Assembly (NCBI GenBank): GCA_949935685.1
Contig: CATLGN010000054.1
Span: forward strand, 1 to 8,334
DNA: 8,334 bases
Direction: 5' to 3'
DNA from: an uncultured Lachnospiraceae bacterium
GTDB lineage: Bacteria; Bacillota; Clostridia; Lachnospirales; Lachnospiraceae
The notes beneath the pieces are model-generated. The model saw nothing but the letters and a program-made list of their open reading frames with translations, was not told the origin of the DNA and made no database searches. This document shows positions 5,624 to 8,334 of the stretch, piece by piece (the stretch's first letter is position 1; each line of letters opens with the position of its first letter). The translations under genes and the position numbers were made by a program.

Positions 5624-6628
5624 ATGTTAAACGATAAGACAATACTGATTACCGGGGGGACAGGTTCTTTCGGAAAAAGTTTTACGAGATATGCGCTGAC
5701 GCATTATCATCCGAAAAAAATTATTATTTATTCGCGGGATGAGTTTAAGCAGTTTATGATGCAGAATGAATTCCGGGAATTGAACCGCGAAAACCAGCTG
5801 CGGTTTTTTATCGGTGATGTGCGGGATAAGGACCGGCTACACCGCGCGCTGGAAGGGGTTGATTATGTCATCCATGCGGCGGCGTTAAAACAAGTGCCTG
5901 CCTGTGAATACAATCCGGATGAGGCGATCAAGACCAATATTCACGGCGCGCAGAATGTGATCGACGCATCGCTGGAGAGCGGCAGCGTGCGCAAGGTCGT
6001 GGCGCTGTCCACGGATAAGGCCGTCAATCCGGTCAATCTTTACGGCGGTACAAAACTGGTATCCGACAAGCTGTTTATTGCGGCCAATGCCTACGCCGGT
6101 TCGAAGGACATCTGTTTTTCGATTGTCAGATATGGGAATGTGGCGGGGAGCCGCGGCTCGGTGATCCCGTTTTTTCACAATATTATCAAAAACGGCGGTC
6201 AGGAACTGCCGATTACGGATTATCGTATGACCCGCTTCTGGATCAGCCTCACGGAGGGAATCGAACTTGTGATCAAGGCGTTGGAGGAGGCAAAGGGCGG
6301 AGAAACGTTTATTTCCAAAATCCCTTCCTTTAAGGTGACGGATTTGGCGCAGGCTATGCTGCCGGGGTGTCAGATGCCGGAGGTCGGCATCCGGGAAGGG
6401 GAAAAGCTGCATGAAATCATGGTAACGGTGGAAGATTCCATGACGACATGGGAGTATGACAAGCATTTTATCGTATATCCGCAGATGGTATGGAGTGAGA
6501 GCAGACGGCCGCAGCCGACAGGGAAAAAGGTGGCGGAGGGATTCGCCTACAGTTCCGGCAGCAATGCGGACTGGCTCGGTGTGGAGCAGATCCGGGAACT
6601 GCTAAAAACGGTGGAACTGGAAAAATAA
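5624..6628 (+). CDS. pseB: PseB, UDP-N-acetylglucosamine 4,6-dehydratase (inverting)
   Basis: A 334-residue short-chain dehydrogenase/reductase of the FlaA1/PseB group (EC 4.2.1.115). It converts UDP-GlcNAc into the 4-keto-6-deoxy-L-arabino-hexulose, the first step of pseudaminic acid synthesis. The NADP-binding motif TGGTGSFG is at residues 10-17, only ten residues from the start, as is usual. The catalytic segment STDKAVNPVNLYGGTK is at 129-144. It holds Asp131 and Lys132 and Tyr140, equivalent to the D-K-Y set of Helicobacter PseB, with Lys144 completing the Y-x-x-x-K pair. The segment ALKQVPACEYNP (87-98) is also characteristic. Length agrees with the family (about 330). It has its own promoter candidate upstream and an intrinsic terminator downstream, so it may be transcribed partly apart from pseC. 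A retaining CapD-like activity is less likely, given the short soluble form and the pseC and pseF neighbours. Confidence 0.92.
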   Translation: MLNDKTILITGGTGSFGKSFTRYALTHYHPKKIIIYSRDEFKQFMMQNEFRELNRENQLRFFIGDVRDKDRLHRALEGVDYVIHAAALKQVPACEYNPDEAIKTNIHGAQNVIDASLESGSVRKVVALSTDKAVNPVNLYGGTKLVSDKLFIAANAYAGSKDICFSIVRYGNVAGSRGSVIPFFHNIIKNGGQELPITDYRMTRFWISLTEGIELVIKALEEAKGGETFISKIPSFKVTDLAQAMLPGCQMPEVGIREGEKLHEIMVTVEDSMTTWEYDKHFIVYPQMVWSESRRPQPTGKKVAEGFAYSSGSNADWLGVEQIRELLKTVELEK

Positions 6629-6637
6629 ACAATACGG

Positions 6638-6663
6638 GAATCCTGCACGGCAGGATTCTTTTT
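6638..6663 (+). terminator. Intrinsic terminator after pseB
   Basis: A perfect 9-bp stem (GAATCCTGC with GCAGGATTC) has a 3-nt ACG loop and is followed directly by five T residues (6659-6663). It begins 10 nt after the pseB stop and is a standard Rho-independent terminator. It sits between two genes of one pathway. Confidence 0.85.
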
Positions 6664-6675
6664 ATACCAATACCG

Positions 6676-6695
6676 GTTCCCCGCGTGCGGGGAAC
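6676..6695 (+). other. GC-rich hairpin in the pseC leader
   Basis: GTTCCCCG and CGGGGAAC form an 8-bp stem around a CGTG loop, 46 nt before the pseC start. A second GGGAAC copy (6696-6701) directly follows the first (6690-6695), so the left arm could pair with either. There is no T run after it, so it is not a terminator; it may be a leader structure or stability element. Confidence 0.6.
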
Positions 6696-6740
6696 GGGAA
6701 CGCTGCCTTATGACAGAAACGGAAAGGGGTGTGTCAGGGT

Positions 6741-7949
6741 ATGGAAAAACCGGCTGTGGCAGGGGGACGGCCTGTCAGGGACGAAAAATTGTTTTATGGA
6801 CATCAGTATATTGACGACGCGGATATTGCGGCGGTGGTAAAGGTGCTGCGCAGTGATTTCCTCACATGCGGACCTGAGATCAGCGCACTGGAAGAGCGGT
6901 TGTGTCAGCTTACCGGCGCGAAACATGCCATTGTGGTCAGCAACGGCACGGCGGCCTTACATATGGCGTGTCAGGCCGTGGGCGTGGGCGCGGGAGACGA
7001 GGTGATTACGACGCCGATCACCTTTGCCGCTTCCGCAAACTGTGCGCTGTACTGCGGTGCGAAACCGGTGTTTGCCGATATTGATGCGGCTACTTATAAT
7101 ATTGATCCGGCGGATGTGGCGAAGAAGATTACGCCGCGGACAAAGGCGGTTGTGGCGGTTGACTTTACGGGGCAGGCCGCCGATCTGGAACCGCTGCGCG
7201 CCCTGTGCCGTGAAAAGGGCGTGGCTTTGATCGAGGATGCGGCGCACTCCATCGGCACATACTATCAGGGGCGTCCGGTCGGTTCGATTGCCGATATTAC
7301 GACGTTCAGCTTTCATCCCGTGAAGACCGTGACCGGCGGAGAAGGCGGCGCGGTGCTGACGAATGACGACGCGCTGTATACCAGACTGAAGTTGTTTCAC
7401 ACGCATGGCATTACACGGGAGGCGGCGCTGCTGGAACACCCGTCCCACGGCAACTGGTACTATGAGCAGGTTGCGCTCGGCATGAATTACCGGATGACAG
7501 ATATGCAGGCGGCATTGATTAACAGCCAGCTTGATAAACTGGACGTGTTCCGCAGCAGGCGGAAGGCGATTGTGAAACGATATGACGAAGCGTTCCGGGA
7601 GATCCCGGAAGTTGTTGTGCAGGAGGAGATTCCGCAGTCCGATACGACGCGGCACCTGTATATTCTCCGTATCCGGCCGCAGCGGCTTACGATCGACAGA
7701 CGGCAGTTTTTTGACGCTATGGCCGCGGAAAATATATGCTGCAATGTACACTATATTCCGGTCTATTATCATCCGTATTATGAGCGGCTCGGATATAAGA
7801 AAGGGCTCTGCCCGCGGGCGGAAAAGCTGTATGAGGAAATTATGAGCCTGCCGCTTTACTATGCGATGACAGATCAGGATGTGGAGGATGTGATTATGGC
7901 GGTGCGGAAGATCTGTGCGTACTACCGGCGGGATCTGGAAGGAAAGTGA
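6741..7949 (+). CDS. pseC: PseC, UDP-4-amino-4,6-dideoxy-N-acetyl-beta-L-altrosamine transaminase
   Basis: A 402-residue DegT/DnrJ/EryC1/StrS aminotransferase (EC 2.6.1.92). It uses PLP to aminate C4 of the PseB product, normally with glutamate as donor. The opening FYGHQYIDDADIAAVVKVL and LTCGPE are typical of PseC and unlike the LegC opening. Next come SNGTAALHMA (phosphate-binding turn) and DEVITTPITFAASAN, then EDAAHS with the Asp that contacts the pyridine nitrogen. The Schiff-base lysine is Lys195 in FSFHPVKTVTGGEGG. Further on, the WYYEQVALGMNYRMTD segment is a PseC-family hallmark. The start is placed at the ATG at 6741, with AAAGGGG about 11 nt upstream; an in-frame GTG at 6729 would add four residues but lacks a ribosome site. 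It has no obvious promoter of its own, so it may depend on read-through of the terminator after pseB. pseF follows after 8 nt. Confidence 0.92.
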   Translation: MEKPAVAGGRPVRDEKLFYGHQYIDDADIAAVVKVLRSDFLTCGPEISALEERLCQLTGAKHAIVVSNGTAALHMACQAVGVGAGDEVITTPITFAASANCALYCGAKPVFADIDAATYNIDPADVAKKITPRTKAVVAVDFTGQAADLEPLRALCREKGVALIEDAAHSIGTYYQGRPVGSIADITTFSFHPVKTVTGGEGGAVLTNDDALYTRLKLFHTHGITREAALLEHPSHGNWYYEQVALGMNYRMTDMQAALINSQLDKLDVFRSRRKAIVKRYDEAFREIPEVVVQEEIPQSDTTRHLYILRIRPQRLTIDRRQFFDAMAAENICCNVHYIPVYYHPYYERLGYKKGLCPRAEKLYEEIMSLPLYYAMTDQDVEDVIMAVRKICAYYRRDLEGK

Positions 7950-7957
7950 GGCGGGAT

Positions 7958-8334
7958 ATGAGCGGAGGAGCGGACAAAAGAATTGCCATTATCACGGCCA
8001 GAGGCGGCAGTAAGCGGATTCCGGGAAAAAATATCCGGCCCTTCTGCGGGCAGCCGATTCTGACATATTCCATCCGGGCAGCCATAGCGTCAGAATTATT
8101 CGGTGAAATTATGGTTTCCACGGACAGTGAGGAAATCGCGGCGGTCGCGCGGACGGCAGGCGCGCAGGTGCCGTTTCTGCGCAGCGGCGAGACGGCCGGC
8201 GATTATGCGACGACGGCGCAGGTACTGCTGGAAGTACTGGCGGAATATGAGAAGCGGGGAAGGCGTTTTGAGACGGTATGCTGTCTGTATCCGACGGCGC
8301 CTTTCGTGACGGCGGATAAGCTTCGTCAGGCGGT
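7958..8334 (+). CDS. pseF: PseF, CMP-pseudaminic acid cytidylyltransferase, N-terminal part
   Basis: The first 125 codons of a CMP-sugar synthetase of the acylneuraminate cytidylyltransferase family, cut by the right edge; PseF proteins are usually about 230 residues, so roughly half is visible. It condenses CTP with pseudaminic acid to give CMP-Pse (EC 2.7.7.81). The CTP-binding signature ARGGSKRIPGKNI is at residues 14-26. The PFCGQPIL strand follows at 28-35. STDSEEIA is at 54-61, and the LYPTAPF segment that shapes the active site is at 110-116. The ATG at 7958 has GAGG 6 nt upstream and lies 8 nt after the pseC stop, indicating co-transcription and probably coupled translation. NeuA (Neu5Ac) or LegF (legionaminate) share the fold; the pseB-pseC neighbours and the RIPGKNI wording favour PseF. 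Confidence 0.88.
   Translation, partial: MSGGADKRIAIITARGGSKRIPGKNIRPFCGQPILTYSIRAAIASELFGEIMVSTDSEEIAAVARTAGAQVPFLRSGETAGDYATTAQVLLEVLAEYEKRGRRFETVCCLYPTAPFVTADKLRQA

Noticed and set aside
6957..7772. Leftward open frame of 271 codons opposite pseC
   Set aside because: It is antisense to the conserved aminotransferase core and has no domain or start signal of its own.
7958..8334. Reading the last gene as neuA or legF
   Set aside because: The family fold is shared, but the adjacent PseB-type dehydratase and PseC-type transaminase make pseudaminic acid the best substrate. NeuB or Leg-specific genes are not seen.

Overview
The window looks like chromosomal DNA from a Gram-positive Clostridia-type bacterium, possibly a Lachnospiraceae relative. 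I infer this from the strong AGGAGG ribosome sites, the mid-range GC content, the protein flavour, and the small heptad-repeat and DUF5713-like genes. No rRNA or other marker is present to fix the taxon. The region is a surface-glycan or flagellin-glycosylation locus. All genes point right except one.

Left part (1-3196): the 3' end of a GT4-type glycosyltransferase overlaps by 8 nt a 355-residue transferase that carries the three short motifs of bacterial sialyltransferases (an acidic-acidic-Gly motif, an HP motif and a Ser/Thr motif). That gene overlaps by 1 nt (TAATG) a complete MsbA/PglK-type ABC exporter. The overlaps indicate one translationally coupled operon, which closes with a 9-bp stem shared with the convergent gene that follows.

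Middle (3204-5421): a leftward gene encodes a 159-residue coiled-coil protein built from 13 consecutive heptads. A 322-bp divergent intergenic region with a promoter candidate for each direction separates it from a 108-residue DUF5713-like protein. That is followed 29 nt later by a GT2 glycosyltransferase.

Right part (5422-8334): a promoter with a good -35 and an extended -10 precedes pseB (UDP-GlcNAc 4,6-dehydratase, inverting). A clear intrinsic terminator and a second GC-rich hairpin follow. Then come pseC (aminotransferase) and, 8 nt after its stop, the first half of pseF (CMP-pseudaminic acid cytidylyltransferase), cut by the window edge.

PseB and PseC carry out the first two steps from UDP-GlcNAc toward pseudaminic acid (Pse), and PseF activates the finished sugar as CMP-Pse. 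PseH, PseG and PseI are not in view and could lie to the right. CMP-Pse is a sialic-acid-like donor, so the sialyltransferase-like enzyme at 396-1463 is the natural candidate to use it. The GT4 and GT2 enzymes would add other sugars, and the ABC protein could flip a lipid-linked glycan. That assembly is inference. The individual enzyme families are well supported by motifs. I saw no rRNA, tRNA, CRISPR array, insertion sequence, phage gene or origin.
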